This document shows, one piece after another, positions 23,620-33,177 of a DNA stretch of 64,000 nucleotides. A program made the translations under genes and the position numbers. The number at the start of each line of letters is the position of its first letter. Position 1 is the stretch's first letter. The notes below the pieces were generated by a model. That model had not been told where the DNA came from, ran no database searches, and saw only the letters and a list, made by a program, of their open reading frames with translations. This stretch comes from Polynucleobacter antarcticus (GTDB lineage: Bacteria; Pseudomonadota; Gammaproteobacteria; Burkholderiales; Burkholderiaceae). Location of the stretch: positions 744,001-808,000 of the forward strand of contig NZ_CP028941.1 in the NCBI RefSeq assembly GCF_013307245.1, written 5' to 3'.

Positions 23620-24858
23620 TTATAAAAATAATTCTTGCAGATTATTGAGGTAACGCAGTCCTTGCGCGCTGGCTTTCAGCTTACTGGGATTGGGGTCTAG
23701 CAAACCTTTTTTACAAGCATCATCTAATCCTTGGGCAATGGTACTCATTGCTAGACCAGTACGCTCGCTAAAGGTTACGCTATCTACGCCATCGGTCAGA
23801 CGCAAGACATTGAGCATGAATTCAAAAGGAAGATCTTTGGCTGGAATGTCTCTAGCTTCAATTAAGGCATGCCCTGTCGATTCCATAGCCTGCATATAGG
23901 TCTCTGGATGACGCTCTCTGACTTGACGAGTCACTTTATCCGGGAAAGAAATCTTGCCGTGTGCACCGGCACCAATTCCGATGTAATCACCAAAGCGCCA
24001 GTAATTGAGATTATGTTTGCACTCTTGATCTTTTTTGGCGTATGCCGAGACTTCATAGCGCTGATAGCCTGCACCTTCCAAGAGCGCCAAATTTTGCTCG
24101 AAGATCGCATCAATCTCATCTTCATTGGGTAATTTTGGTGGGAAGTTCGCGAAGTAGGTATTGGGCTCAAGGGTGAGGTTGTATAGAGAGAGGTGCGGGG
24201 TCTTAAAAGACAGTGCAGTCTCGATATCCGCCTTAGCAGCGGCTAAGCTTTGATTGGGAAGTCCATACATCAAATCAATATTGACAGCGCTAAAGTGCTC
24301 CATGGCGATAGTAATTGCATGCTGTGCCTCTTTGCCATTGTGAATACGACCCAAGGCTTTGAGCTGGGCATCTTGAAAACTTTGAATGCCTAAAGAGACG
24401 CGATTAATGCCAGATTTAGCAAAGGCAGCAAATTTCTCTGTTTCGACTGAGCCAGGATTGGCCTCCATGGTGATTTCACAAGCGGGCGCTAAATTAAGGC
24501 GGGCGCGAACAGCGGATAAGAGTTCATCCATACCCTTGGCTGAGAGCAGACTTGGCGTACCACCCCCAATAAAAATACTGTGCACTTGCCGTCCCCAGAT
24601 TCTGGGCAGCTCGGTTTCTAAATCTGTAATGAGTGCTTTGATGTAACGTGCTTCATCAAATCCTGGCCCGGCCTGAGCTCCCTTATTTTCTTTATCTCCC
24701 CCATCCTTCACTTGATGTGAATTGAAGTCGCAATAAGGACACTTCTTTTCACACCAAGGAAAATGAATATACAAAGACAGTGGTGGGAGCGCCTTGAGTT
24801 GCGGAATTGCCTTTAGCTGCGGCTGAAGTATGGAGCTAGCTTGTATAGAATCTGACAC
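23620..24858 (-). CDS. hemW: HemW-type radical SAM protein
   Basis: The protein has the HemW signature YIHFPWCEKKCPYCDFNSH with the radical-SAM CxxxCxxC cluster ligands (C36, C40, C43 from the GTG start), then FIGGGTPSLLS and GINRVSLGIQSFQ. HemW is a haem chaperone, long annotated as oxygen-independent coproporphyrinogen oxidase. I prefer the GTG at 24858, four bases after the rdgB stop; an ATG at 24924 lies inside rdgB and would add an atypical N-terminus. It is co-transcribed with rdgB and rph. Confidence 0.88.
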   Translation of the reverse strand: MSDSIQASSILQPQLKAIPQLKALPPLSLYIHFPWCEKKCPYCDFNSHQVKDGGDKENKGAQAGPGFDEARYIKALITDLETELPRIWGRQVHSIFIGGGTPSLLSAKGMDELLSAVRARLNLAPACEITMEANPGSVETEKFAAFAKSGINRVSLGIQSFQDAQLKALGRIHNGKEAQHAITIAMEHFSAVNIDLMYGLPNQSLAAAKADIETALSFKTPHLSLYNLTLEPNTYFANFPPKLPNEDEIDAIFEQNLALLEGAGYQRYEVSAYAKKDQECKHNLNYWRFGDYIGIGAGAHGKISFPDKVTRQVRERHPETYMQAMESTGHALIEARDIPAKDLPFEFMLNVLRLTDGVDSVTFSERTGLAMSTIAQGLDDACKKGLLDPNPSKLKASAQGLRYLNNLQELFL

Positions 24859-24862
24859 GAGA

Positions 24863-25465
24863 TTAAGCGCCCAATTTTGTGCGATGAGAAAGCTGAATGA
24901 GTAATTCGCGTAAGGCTTGACCACGATGGCTCAAGGCATTTTTTCGCTCTGGCTCAAGCTGGGCTACCGTCAAGCCCAGTTCCGGTAAAAAGAAATGGGG
25001 GTCATAACCAAAGCCATGACTCCCTTGAGCGAGATCTTGGATTTGTCCATACCAACGAGTTTGCACTATCACGGGCTCTGGATCATCAACGCTATTGATC
25101 ATGACGAGTGCACAAACATAATGTGCTCCACGATCACTCTTGCCTTGTAAGGCAGAGATGAGTTTCTGATTATTTGCCGCACTATTGGCTTCTATGCCGG
25201 CATAGCGAGCGGAGAGTACGCCAGGCGCACCTTGTAAAGCATGGGCGCAAATCCCCGAGTCATCCGCTAGGGCAGGTAAGCCGCTAGCCGAACTGGCATG
25301 ACGTGCTTTGGCAAGGGCATTCTCAACAAAAGTAGCATAAGGTTCTTCTGCTTCCGGAATACCCAATGCACCTTGCGGAATAATCTCAAAATGCACCGGT
25401 GCCAAGAGCTCTGAAAATTCACGTAGCTTGCCCGCATTATTTGAGGCTAGAACTAGCTTTTTCAT
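24863..25465 (-). CDS. rdgB: RdgB/HAM1 non-canonical purine NTP pyrophosphatase
   Basis: The 200-residue protein begins LVLASNNAGKLREFSELL, the phosphate-binding start of the Ham1 family. It has LPALADDSGICAHAL with the catalytic acidic pair, HGFGYDPHFFLPELG and LSHRGQALREL at the usual places. It hydrolyses dITP, XTP and ITP to monophosphates, cleaning the nucleotide pool. It sits in the order rph-rdgB-hemW on the reverse strand, common in betaproteobacteria. Confidence 0.93.
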   Translation of the reverse strand: MKKLVLASNNAGKLREFSELLAPVHFEIIPQGALGIPEAEEPYATFVENALAKARHASSASGLPALADDSGICAHALQGAPGVLSARYAGIEANSAANNQKLISALQGKSDRGAHYVCALVMINSVDDPEPVIVQTRWYGQIQDLAQGSHGFGYDPHFFLPELGLTVAQLEPERKNALSHRGQALRELLIQLSHRTKLGA

Positions 25466-25486
25466 AGGCTACTTATACAAGTATTT

Positions 25487-26218
25487 TTATTTCAGGGCTG
25501 CCAGCTGTAACTGGGTCAGATCTCGAATACCTTGCTCTGCTAAATCCAATAGTGCACTCAACTCCGTACGAGAAAACGCAGGGCCTTCAGCAGTACCTTG
25601 TATTTCAATCATGCCGCCTTTGCCTGTCATCACAACATTCATATCGGTATCGCAAGCTGAGTCCTCGGGGTAATCTAAATCCAGCACAGGTACGCCTTGA
25701 TAAATGCCCACAGAAATAGCGGCCACACTATCGAGGATGGGATCTGACTTTAATGTCCCGCTTTTAAGTAGTTGATTAATGGCATCCCTAGCAGCCACAT
25801 AAGCACCGGTAATCGCAGCAGTTCTGGTGCCTCCATCGGCTTGCAAGACATCGCAATCTAAATGAATCGTGCGCTCACCCAAGATCTTCAAATCAAATAC
25901 GCTACGCATGGCACGGCCAATCAGGCGTTGGATTTCTTGAGTGCGACCCGATTGTTTACCGCGTGCTGCCTCGCGATCACTACGGGTATGCGTAGAGCGG
26001 GGGAGCATGCCGTATTCAGCAGTAACCCAGCCTTCTCCAGAGCCCTTTTTGTGGGGAGGCACCTTTTCTAGAACACTGGCTGTGCAGAGCACCTTGGTGT
26101 CTCCAAAGGCAATCAGGACAGATCCCTCAGCATGTTTTGTAAAGGCCCGATCAATAGTCACAGGGCGCAATTGCGAAGGGGTGCGGCCACTGGGGCGGGT
26201 CACTTTTGAGTTACTCAT
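25487..26218 (-). CDS. rph: Ribonuclease PH
   Basis: From the ATG at 26218 ([20 protein letters not shown]) the 243-residue product has the RNase PH phosphorolytic core: [28 protein letters not shown], the [30 protein letters not shown] block and [17 protein letters not shown]. It trims tRNA 3' ends with inorganic phosphate. A longer frame up to 26350 overlaps the start of yicC and lacks family support. The upstream yicC gene is divergent, 54 bases away. Confidence 0.95.
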   Translation of the reverse strand: MSNSKVTRPSGRTPSQLRPVTIDRAFTKHAEGSVLIAFGDTKVLCTASVLEKVPPHKKGSGEGWVTAEYGMLPRSTHTRSDREAARGKQSGRTQEIQRLIGRAMRSVFDLKILGERTIHLDCDVLQADGGTRTAAITGAYVAARDAINQLLKSGTLKSDPILDSVAAISVGIYQGVPVLDLDYPEDSACDTDMNVVMTGKGGMIEIQGTAEGPAFSRTELSALLDLAEQGIRDLTQLQLAALK

Positions 26219-26272
26219 CTGGTTTGGTCCTAAATGGTTGGGCAGAATCCACAATGAATCTACAATGTTCAC

Positions 26273-27214
26273 ATGATATCGAGCATGACTGGTTATGGCA
26301 GCGCTTCTCGCCAAGTATCCCTCGGGGCTGGTGTAGTTGCTGATCTGCAAGTGGAATGTCGGGCTGTTAATAGCCGCTTTCTGGATTTAGGCTTTCGTCT
26401 ACCGGATGAGTGCCGAGGGGCTGAGCCTGTCCTGCGAGAAATCGCCGCCCAACAACTTTCTCGAGGTAAGGTCGAGTTTCGGGCTGCTTGGCGGGTCAAT
26501 ACAACAGCTGGTGCTGCTAAAGTGGGTACTCAGAACCAAGCCCACTCTATATTGGGTGCGCTCAACCCAGAACGCCTCGATGCACTACATTCCTTACAAG
26601 AAAAAACCCAAATAGTCTTTCCCAAAGCGGAAGCATTACGGATCGCTGACATTTTGCGTTGGCCTGGGATTGTTTCTGAGCCCAGAGGTGAAGAGGCGGG
26701 TTGGATAGCGGCAACTGTAGAGGCAGGGCGTGCAGCCTTAGAGGCCCTCATGGATAGCCGTCATGCTGAAGGTCAGGCTTTAGCAGCTGTGCTCACTGAT
26801 ATCACCAATAAAATGCGGGTGATTGTAAAAACCATTGAACCCAGGGTCCCAGAATACGTTGCGCAATATCAGGCCAAATTGACTGAGCGCCTGGCAGAAG
26901 CCTTGGCTAGTCAAGAGCAGTCCAAGGGCGGAACTGAATTGATGGAGCGCATTCGTCAAGAAGTGGTTCTCTATGCTGTTCGGATTGATGTCGCAGAAGA
27001 GTTTGCCCGCTTAAAAACCCATTTTCAGGCAGTGGAAAAAGCCCTTACCGGAAATGGCCCCGTTGGCAAGCGTTTAGATTTCTTAATGCAAGAACTCAAT
27101 CGGGAAGCTAATACCCTGAGTTCTAAGTCGGTTTCTGAAGAATGTACTCAAGCTGCTTTAGAGCTTAAGCTCTTGATAGAGCAGATGCGTGAACAAGTAC
27201 AAAATTTAGAGTAA
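26273..27214 (+). CDS. yicC: YicC family endoribonuclease
   Basis: The 313-residue protein starts [15 protein letters not shown], the YicC N-terminus. It has [20 protein letters not shown] and the C-terminal DUF1732 part with [20 protein letters not shown]. YicC-type proteins are endoribonucleases implicated in small-RNA turnover. It precedes gmk, rpoZ and spoT on the same strand, the typical order, with 21 bases to gmk. Confidence 0.92.
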   Translation: MISSMTGYGSASRQVSLGAGVVADLQVECRAVNSRFLDLGFRLPDECRGAEPVLREIAAQQLSRGKVEFRAAWRVNTTAGAAKVGTQNQAHSILGALNPERLDALHSLQEKTQIVFPKAEALRIADILRWPGIVSEPRGEEAGWIAATVEAGRAALEALMDSRHAEGQALAAVLTDITNKMRVIVKTIEPRVPEYVAQYQAKLTERLAEALASQEQSKGGTELMERIRQEVVLYAVRIDVAEEFARLKTHFQAVEKALTGNGPVGKRLDFLMQELNREANTLSSKSVSEECTQAALELKLLIEQMREQVQNLE

Positions 27215-27235
27215 CTCAAATGGATTTTATGATTC

Positions 27236-27898
27236 ATGACTGCACCTAAACATAACCCTCATTCCAATCTGGCCATAGCTCCCGATTATCAAGGCAGCAT
27301 GTTGATGATTGTGGCGCCTTCAGGCGCTGGTAAGTCATCTTTGGTCAACGCTTTATTGCAGGCAGATCCTGCTCTTTGCTTATCCCTTTCAAGTACGACG
27401 CGCACACCCAGACCCGGTGAGCTTGATGGAAAAGACTACCGCTTTGTTTCAAAAGAAGTATTTATTGCCGAGCGAGATCAAGGTCATTTTTTAGAATATG
27501 CCGAAGTGCACGGTAATTTTTACGGCACCTCACGCATCTGGATTGAAGCGCAAATGAAGATGGGGCGCGATGTTGTACTAGAGATTGATTGGCAGGGTGC
27601 TGAGCAGATTCAAAAGATCATTCCAGAAGTACAGTGGATTTTTATTTTCCCGCCCTCGCTAGAGGCTTTGGAAGAGCGTCTTCGCAAAAGGGCGCAAGAT
27701 GATGAGGCTACCATTCAGAAAAGGTTGGCCGCAGCCCATATTGAGCTCCAGCATGCCCATGAGGCAGATTTTGTAGTAATTAATGATCATTTTGACCAAG
27801 CCCTGGAAGATTTGAAGCACATACTGGCCGCAAGTCGCCTGCGTTCTGGCCCCGTGATGGCCTGCAACCCCGCACTTTTAAGGCGCCTTGGGGTCTAA
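27236..27898 (+). CDS. gmk: Guanylate kinase
   Basis: The 220-residue protein carries the P-loop APSGAGKSS (27-35), the GMP-binding [19 protein letters not shown] segment and [12 protein letters not shown]. It converts GMP and ATP to GDP and ADP. Its N-terminus is about ten residues longer than most. The next genes, rpoZ and spoT, link GTP supply to ppGpp metabolism, a widely conserved order. Confidence 0.95.
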   Translation: MTAPKHNPHSNLAIAPDYQGSMLMIVAPSGAGKSSLVNALLQADPALCLSLSSTTRTPRPGELDGKDYRFVSKEVFIAERDQGHFLEYAEVHGNFYGTSRIWIEAQMKMGRDVVLEIDWQGAEQIQKIIPEVQWIFIFPPSLEALEERLRKRAQDDEATIQKRLAAAHIELQHAHEADFVVINDHFDQALEDLKHILAASRLRSGPVMACNPALLRRLGV

Positions 27899-27942
27899 TC
27901 AGTTATCCTATAGGTGTTAAAGCTAAATTAAGTGAGTTCAGC

Positions 27943-28146
27943 ATGGCCCGTATCACTGTAGAAGATTGTTTAAAAACTATTCCTAATCGTTTTGAGCTGG
28001 TGTTGGCGGCGACTTATCGTGCGCGTCAATTAGCCCAAGGTCACTCTCCACGGGTTGATTCCAGAGATAAAGTCACGGTAGTTGCTTTACGTGAAGTTGC
28101 TGCTGGTGTCACTGACCGTGACATGTTGACCAAAGTTCCTTTGTAA
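27943..28146 (+). CDS. rpoZ: RNA polymerase omega subunit
   Basis: The 67-residue protein [20 protein letters not shown]...ARQL is the omega subunit that supports assembly of the beta' subunit and forms part of ppGpp binding site 1 on RNA polymerase. It has the usual length for Burkholderiaceae, and the usual place between gmk and spoT. Confidence 0.97.
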   Translation: MARITVEDCLKTIPNRFELVLAATYRARQLAQGHSPRVDSRDKVTVVALREVAAGVTDRDMLTKVPL

Positions 28147-28161
28147 TTTTAGGGTTCCGCT

Positions 28162-30513
28162 ATGGAGCTGCCTCTAGGCGATCCACATACAGCGGAATTC
28201 CCTGGACTGGTCTCGCCTCCAGAGACCAAGAAAAGTAACCAAGCATCTGTTCTTGCGTCTTTATTGGCGCAGTCAAGTCGTCATTTATTTGGGCCCACAT
28301 CAGCCCCCAAGCTGCCTGTAAAACATCAGGTAGTTTCTACTGACGGTTTAATTTCAAAGCTTGGCTATCTCAAGCCAGAAGAAATTATCCCCATTAAAAA
28401 AGCTTTTCAGTTTGCTGATGCTGCGCACTTAGGTCAGTACCGGCATAGTGGCGAGCCTTACATCACGCATCCACTAGCTGTTGCGGAACTCTGTGCCACA
28501 TGGCGCCTAGACGCATCATCGATCAAAGCAGCACTCTTACACGATGTGATTGAAGATACTGGTTGCTCCCAAGCAGATCTCGTAGAAAAGTTTGGCAGCA
28601 AGGTAGCTGAGCTAGTGGAAGGGCTGACTAAGCTGGATAAGTTGGAGTTTCAGAGTCACGCTGAAGCACAAGCTGAAAGCTTTCGTAAGATGTTTATGGC
28701 GATGGCGCGTGACGTACGGGTTATTTTGGTAAAGCTCGCTGACCGTACCCACAATATGCGTACTCTGGATGTGGTCCCGATGGAGAAGCGCCGTAGAGTA
28801 GCCGCGGAGACTATCGAGATCTACGCGCCGATTGCCCATCGCCTAGGCTTAAATATCATCTATCGAGACTTACAAGATCTCAGCTTCCGTTTTTCTATGC
28901 CTATGCGCTTTAGGGTGATTGAGGGTGCTGTAAAGCGGGCGCGTGGCAATCGAAAAGAGATGGTTGAAAAGATATTGCAGCACACCCGAATGACTTTTGC
29001 TAAGGCGGGCATCGAGGTTGATCTGCAGGGTCGTGAGAAAACCCTTTTTAGTATTTACAGCAAAATGCGCAGCAAGCATTTGAGTTTTTCTCAGGTACTC
29101 GATGTCTATGCATTTAGAGTGACAGTGCATTCTATTGATGAGTGCTATCGCGCTTTGGGTTTATTGCATGCGCTCTATAAGCCGATGCCCGGTAAGTTCA
29201 AAGATTACATTGCCATTCCTAAGCTCAACGGTTATCAATCTTTGCACACGACCTTATTAGGACCTTCCGGTGTGCCAGTAGAGTTTCAGATTAGAACCAG
29301 TGAGATGCATGCGGTAGCAGAGGCTGGGGTTGCTGCGCATTGGGCCTACAAGGATGGTTCACCCGATATGAGTGAAGTGCAAAATCGCGCACACCAGTGG
29401 TTACAGTCATTGATAGATATTCAAGACAGTAGCGGAGATTCACAAGAATTCTTAGAGCACGTCAAAATTGATTTGTTTCCGGATGCTGTATATGTGTTCA
29501 CACCTAAAGGCCAGATTCGAGCTTTGCCACGCGGGGCAACTGCTTTAGACTTTGCCTACTCTATCCATAGTGATATTGGGAATACCTGCGTGGCGGTCAA
29601 AATTAATGGTATGCAATTGCCTTTGCGCAGCGAGCTAAAGAATGGCGACATTATTGAAGTAGTGACTTCATCCAATTCTCAGCCGAATCCTGGATGGTTA
29701 GCATTTGTTAGAACTGGTAAAGCGCGCGCCTCAATTCGTCACTCTCTTAAGACAAAACACTATGCTGAATCATTGCAACTTGGCGAGCGTCTCTTGGCCA
29801 GTGCTTTGCGGCAGCAAGGTGTCGATGCGGGACTCTTATTGCCTGAGGTTTGGGAAAAGCTCTTACATTGGACGGGCGACAAAACGCGTGAAGAGGCCTG
29901 TGTCAATATTGCATTAGGCCGTCGATCAGCTCAAGAGCTAGCAATTCGTTTAAATATTCTGATTGATGATGAAGGCGGATCAGAGCAAATGCGCTTGGGC
30001 GCGACAGACTGGGTTTCTCCTCATCAAGAAATTGCGGCTCATCATCATCAGCGTCAGGCTATTTTGGTGGATGGTCGTGAAGGAAACTCTATGAGCTTCC
30101 AGAATTGCTGTCACCCGATACCAGGCGATAATATTATTGGTTACCTAGGTAAGGGCGAGGGTTTGCAAGTGCATACCAATGACTGCGCTGTTGCTCTTAA
30201 GATGCTTTCAAAAGACAGTGATAAGTGGGTTGAGGTGGAGTGGGGGAAAGAGATTAACCGAGAGTTTGAGGTCGATCTTGCAATTGATACCCATCAAGGT
30301 AAAGGTGTCTTAGCCCGGGTCGCAAGTAGCGTTACCGCAGCGGACTCAAACATCATGAACGTCTCTATGGATGATCGCTATAAAGAAGATGCTGTAACGA
30401 TTCGTTTTACGATTCAGGTTTCGGATCGACTCCATCTTTCTAAAGTCATGCGCAGTTTGCGCGCCAATCATGACGTCATGCGGGTAACACGTACTAGAGC
30501 TAGTGATAGATAG
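28162..30513 (+). CDS. spoT: Bifunctional (p)ppGpp synthetase/hydrolase SpoT
   Basis: The 783-residue protein has an HD hydrolase domain (HSGEPYITHPLA, ALLHD128VIEDTG), a synthetase domain (about 260-380: YAFRVTVHSIDECYRALG, KDYIAIPKLNGYQSLHT, VEFQIRT), a TGS domain (VYVFTPKGQIRALPRGAT), and a C-terminal ACT domain (EVDLAIDTHQGKGVLARV). The HD pair is kept, so hydrolase activity is expected. The protein sets the stringent response alarmone level in the cytoplasm. The unusual first 50 or so residues are less conserved. Confidence 0.95.
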   Translation: MELPLGDPHTAEFPGLVSPPETKKSNQASVLASLLAQSSRHLFGPTSAPKLPVKHQVVSTDGLISKLGYLKPEEIIPIKKAFQFADAAHLGQYRHSGEPYITHPLAVAELCATWRLDASSIKAALLHDVIEDTGCSQADLVEKFGSKVAELVEGLTKLDKLEFQSHAEAQAESFRKMFMAMARDVRVILVKLADRTHNMRTLDVVPMEKRRRVAAETIEIYAPIAHRLGLNIIYRDLQDLSFRFSMPMRFRVIEGAVKRARGNRKEMVEKILQHTRMTFAKAGIEVDLQGREKTLFSIYSKMRSKHLSFSQVLDVYAFRVTVHSIDECYRALGLLHALYKPMPGKFKDYIAIPKLNGYQSLHTTLLGPSGVPVEFQIRTSEMHAVAEAGVAAHWAYKDGSPDMSEVQNRAHQWLQSLIDIQDSSGDSQEFLEHVKIDLFPDAVYVFTPKGQIRALPRGATALDFAYSIHSDIGNTCVAVKINGMQLPLRSELKNGDIIEVVTSSNSQPNPGWLAFVRTGKARASIRHSLKTKHYAESLQLGERLLASALRQQGVDAGLLLPEVWEKLLHWTGDKTREEACVNIALGRRSAQELAIRLNILIDDEGGSEQMRLGATDWVSPHQEIAAHHHQRQAILVDGREGNSMSFQNCCHPIPGDNIIGYLGKGEGLQVHTNDCAVALKMLSKDSDKWVEVEWGKEINREFEVDLAIDTHQGKGVLARVASSVTAADSNIMNVSMDDRYKEDAVTIRFTIQVSDRLHLSKVMRSLRANHDVMRVTRTRASDR

Positions 30514-30521
30514 ACCCTCAC

Positions 30522-31022
30522 TTACAAGTATTGAACAGTTAGTATTTCTATTTCAGCAGGACCGGTAGGCGTCTGAATCTTGACGCAATCACCAGCGCTG
30601 GCCTTAATTAATGCTTTGGCAATGGGCGATACCCAGCTAACATGATTTTTTTCTAGATCTACTTCATCAACGCCAACAATCGTGATGGTGGTTTGCTTCC
30701 CAGAGTCAATGTCTTCTAGACTGGCATAGGTAACCGTAGCCCCAAAAAAGATACGATCAGCATCTGCTTCCCCAGATTTACGGGCTTGATTATCGACAAC
30801 GACAGCAAATTCTAGGCGTTGATTGAGAAAACGAATACGACGATCAATCTCACGAAGCCGCTTTTTCCCATAGATATAGTCCCCATTTTCAGAGCGATCG
30901 CCATTGGAGGCAGCCCAGTGGACAACCTTGACCACTTCAGGCCGATCAAGGTTGAGGAGCTGTAAAAGCTCACTTTTGATGCGTTCATGACCAGTAGGCG
31001 TGATGTAGTTCTTCTCTTCCAT
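30522..31022 (-). CDS. greB: Transcript cleavage factor GreB
   Basis: From the ATG at 31022 (MEEKNYITPTGHERIKSELL) the 166-residue product has the Gre coiled-coil N-terminus with ASNGDRSENGDYIYGKKRLREID (the tip with the acidic residues) and a C-terminal FKBP-like domain (ISWVSPIAKALIKASAGD-like). It rescues backtracked RNA polymerase. An extended frame to 31118 would run through the tRNA-Arg gene and is rejected. It converges on spoT and is only 18 bases from the divergent tRNA. Confidence 0.93.
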   Translation of the reverse strand: MEEKNYITPTGHERIKSELLQLLNLDRPEVVKVVHWAASNGDRSENGDYIYGKKRLREIDRRIRFLNQRLEFAVVVDNQARKSGEADADRIFFGATVTYASLEDIDSGKQTTITIVGVDEVDLEKNHVSWVSPIAKALIKASAGDCVKIQTPTGPAEIEILTVQYL

Positions 31023-31040
31023 GGCATAATTATGGCTGTT

Positions 31041-31117
31041 GCGGCTGTAGCTCAGTTGGATAGAGTACTTGGCTACGAACCAAGGGGTCGTGGGTTCAAT
31101 TCCTGCCAGCCGCACCA
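31041..31117 (+). tRNA. tRNA-Arg (anticodon ACG)
   Basis: The 77 bases fold as a tRNA: acceptor stem GCGGCTG/CAGCCGC, D arm GCTCAGTTGGATAGAG, anticodon stem CTTGG/CCAAG with loop CTACGAA (anticodon ACG), T arm with GGTTCAATTCC, and encoded CCA. It reads CGU, and with inosine at the first position CGC and CGA as well. It is divergent from greB. Confidence 0.97.
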
Positions 31118-31126
31118 CCTCATATT

Positions 31127-31159
31127 GGGCCTAGTTCAAAAACTAGGCCCTTTCCTTTT
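31127..31159 (+). terminator. Terminator after tRNA-Arg
   Basis: GGGCCTAGTT (31127-31136), loop CAAA, and AACTAGGCCC (31141-31150) form a perfect 10-bp stem, followed by TTTCCTTTT. It is a clear Rho-independent terminator for the tRNA. Confidence 0.9.
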
Positions 31160-31204
31160 AAGGTCCTTTGACCTAGTTTCATGCTGATCCCTTATAGTTC
31201 ATAT

Positions 31205-32386
31205 ATGAGCATTTCTGATACTTCCTTGCCGATTTCTAGCCTTCCTGTGGCAATGTGGAGTCCGATAGATGCCAGTAGCGCCACTCTGGCGCTTTCTGGA
31301 AATGTAGATATTTATTCACTAGATGGTCTTTGGTCGCAAATACGCGCTGCACAAGATATATGGCTAAAGCAGGGCAGCCTTAATAATCGAACAAAACAGA
31401 CCTTAAGGTTTGATGCCTCTCAAGTGCTTTCGTTGGATGGTGCCGGCATTGCTTTTTTGATTTCAGTGCAAGAGGCTCAGCAACAGGCTGGCGGTATCTT
31501 TGAATTGGTAGGCTTAAATGCGCGCTATCAGCCCTTGTTAAAGGTATTTGATCCGATTACGCATTTATTTCCAGTGCCGGTAGTCAAGCCCAAAAGAAAT
31601 CTGATTGTCAGCACTGGCATGGCTACACAAAATCTGATTGAAGATGTCGTTGGCTTGGTGACTTTTACCGGTCACCTTGCCGCTGATTTATGGTGGTCTC
31701 TTTGTCATGTGAGGCAAGTTCGCTGGGGTGATTTTGTGAACACAGCAGTACAGGCTGGCATTGCAGCATTACCGATTGTTGGTTTAGTCGCTTTCTTGAT
31801 TGGGGTGATTTTGTCTTTTCAGGCGGCAATTGGTATGGAGCAATTTGGCGCCGTTTCTTTTGTTGGCCCACTTGCTGCCCTAGGTATTGTTCGAGAAATG
31901 GGCCCACTGATTACAGCTATCTTGCTTGCCGGTAGATCATCTGCTGCATTTGCTGCAGAGATTGGGACCATGACGGTGAATAGTGAAGTTGATGCTTTAG
32001 TGTCTGGCGGATTAAGCCCCATTCGATTCTTGGTAGTGCCTAGAGTGCTTGCCGGTATTTTGGTGGCCCCCATCCTGACTTTATATGCCGACATCGTGAG
32101 CATCTTTGCCTCTATGGTTACGATGTTAGCGTACGGCATTCCATTTATAAACTTTTATAACGGCATGTTAGTTGCAGTCAGTATCGAAGATATTGGCTCT
32201 GGTTTAATCAAGGCTACTCTGTTTGGCGTAGTGATTTCTGCCGTAGGATGTTTGCGTGGCATGCAAACTGGAACAGGTGCGGCAGCTGTCGGCATCTCCG
32301 CTACTCGGGCGGTTGTCAGTAGTATTGTGATGATTGTGTTGGTTGACGGTGTCTTTGCTTTTATCTCTTACAAGACTGGTTTCTGA
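31205..32386 (+). CDS. MlaE-type permease with fused N-terminal STAS domain
   Basis: From the ATG at 31205 the first 120 or so residues form a STAS domain (ALSGNVDIYSLDGLW, LRFDASQVLSLDGAGIAFL), as in MlaB. The rest is an MlaE permease with five or so helices (GIVREMGPLITAILLAGRSSAAFAAEIGTM, the EF-loop). In E. coli MlaB is a separate protein; here it is fused. With the ATPase, MCE protein and lipoprotein genes that follow, it forms an Mce-type phospholipid transporter between inner and outer membranes. The gene ends within the next ATG. Confidence 0.9.
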   Translation: MSISDTSLPISSLPVAMWSPIDASSATLALSGNVDIYSLDGLWSQIRAAQDIWLKQGSLNNRTKQTLRFDASQVLSLDGAGIAFLISVQEAQQQAGGIFELVGLNARYQPLLKVFDPITHLFPVPVVKPKRNLIVSTGMATQNLIEDVVGLVTFTGHLAADLWWSLCHVRQVRWGDFVNTAVQAGIAALPIVGLVAFLIGVILSFQAAIGMEQFGAVSFVGPLAALGIVREMGPLITAILLAGRSSAAFAAEIGTMTVNSEVDALVSGGLSPIRFLVVPRVLAGILVAPILTLYADIVSIFASMVTMLAYGIPFINFYNGMLVAVSIEDIGSGLIKATLFGVVISAVGCLRGMQTGTGAAAVGISATRAVVSSIVMIVLVDGVFAFISYKTGF

Positions 32387-33177
32387 TGAGTCCTATCTCT
32401 GCCGGCAATATAAATAAGACTGCTTGCGCTATTGAGGTACAGAACCTGAGTGTTGGCTATGATTCAACCGTACTGATGCAAGACCTGAATTTCTCAGTGA
32501 ATTATGGTGAAATCTTTGTCATATTGGGCGGCTCTGGTTGCGGTAAATCGAGCCTCTTAAAGAATCTCTTCGGCCTTTACCAGCCCTTGGCAGGTGATGT
32601 ATTAATTGAGGGGCAAAACATTACTAAAGCTCGCGGTGTAGAGCGCCAAAAAATGATGACTAGCTTTGGCGTGATGTATCAGCAGGGCGCTTTGTTTGGC
32701 TCAATGAATCTCCTAGAGAATGTCATCCTCTTTATGCAAGAGTACACGGGGCTAACGCAAGATCAAATGAATCTCTTAGCGCGCTGTAAACTCGACTTGG
32801 TTGGTCTATTGCCCTATGAGTCTTACATGCCGAGTGAGATTAGTGGCGGTATGCAAAAAAGGGCTGCCATTGCGAGAGCTATGGCGCTCGATCCTAAAAT
32901 CTTGTTTTTAGACGAGCCATCCGCTGGCCTAGATCCGATTACTTCTGCGGATTTGGATAGTACGATCATGGACTTATCTAAAAATTTAGGAATTACCTTT
33001 GTTATTGTGTCACACGAGTTAGCTAGTATTTATGCTATTGCCGATAAAGTGATCATGCTCGATAAGGATACAAAGAGCATCATTGCAGAGGGCGATCCTA
33101 AAGTATTGCGCGATACCAGTTCCGACCCCAAGGTGCATCAATTCTTTAATCGTATTATGAGTAAGGACGCAGCATGA
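32386..33177 (+). CDS. mlaF: MlaF-type ABC transporter ATPase
   Basis: The 263-residue protein has Walker A GGSGCGKSS (48-56), ABC signature SGGMQKR (153-159), Walker B ILFLDEP (172-178) and the switch His in VSHE. It powers the MCE transporter encoded around it. Its ATG overlaps the permease stop and its stop overlaps the next start, so the operon is tightly coupled. Confidence 0.93.
   Translation: MSPISAGNINKTACAIEVQNLSVGYDSTVLMQDLNFSVNYGEIFVILGGSGCGKSSLLKNLFGLYQPLAGDVLIEGQNITKARGVERQKMMTSFGVMYQQGALFGSMNLLENVILFMQEYTGLTQDQMNLLARCKLDLVGLLPYESYMPSEISGGMQKRAAIARAMALDPKILFLDEPSAGLDPITSADLDSTIMDLSKNLGITFVIVSHELASIYAIADKVIMLDKDTKSIIAEGDPKVLRDTSSDPKVHQFFNRIMSKDAA

Noticed and set aside
30987..31118. 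N-terminal extension of greB through the tRNA-Arg gene
   Set aside because: The extension is antisense to a tRNA and greB family members start at MEEKNYITPTG.
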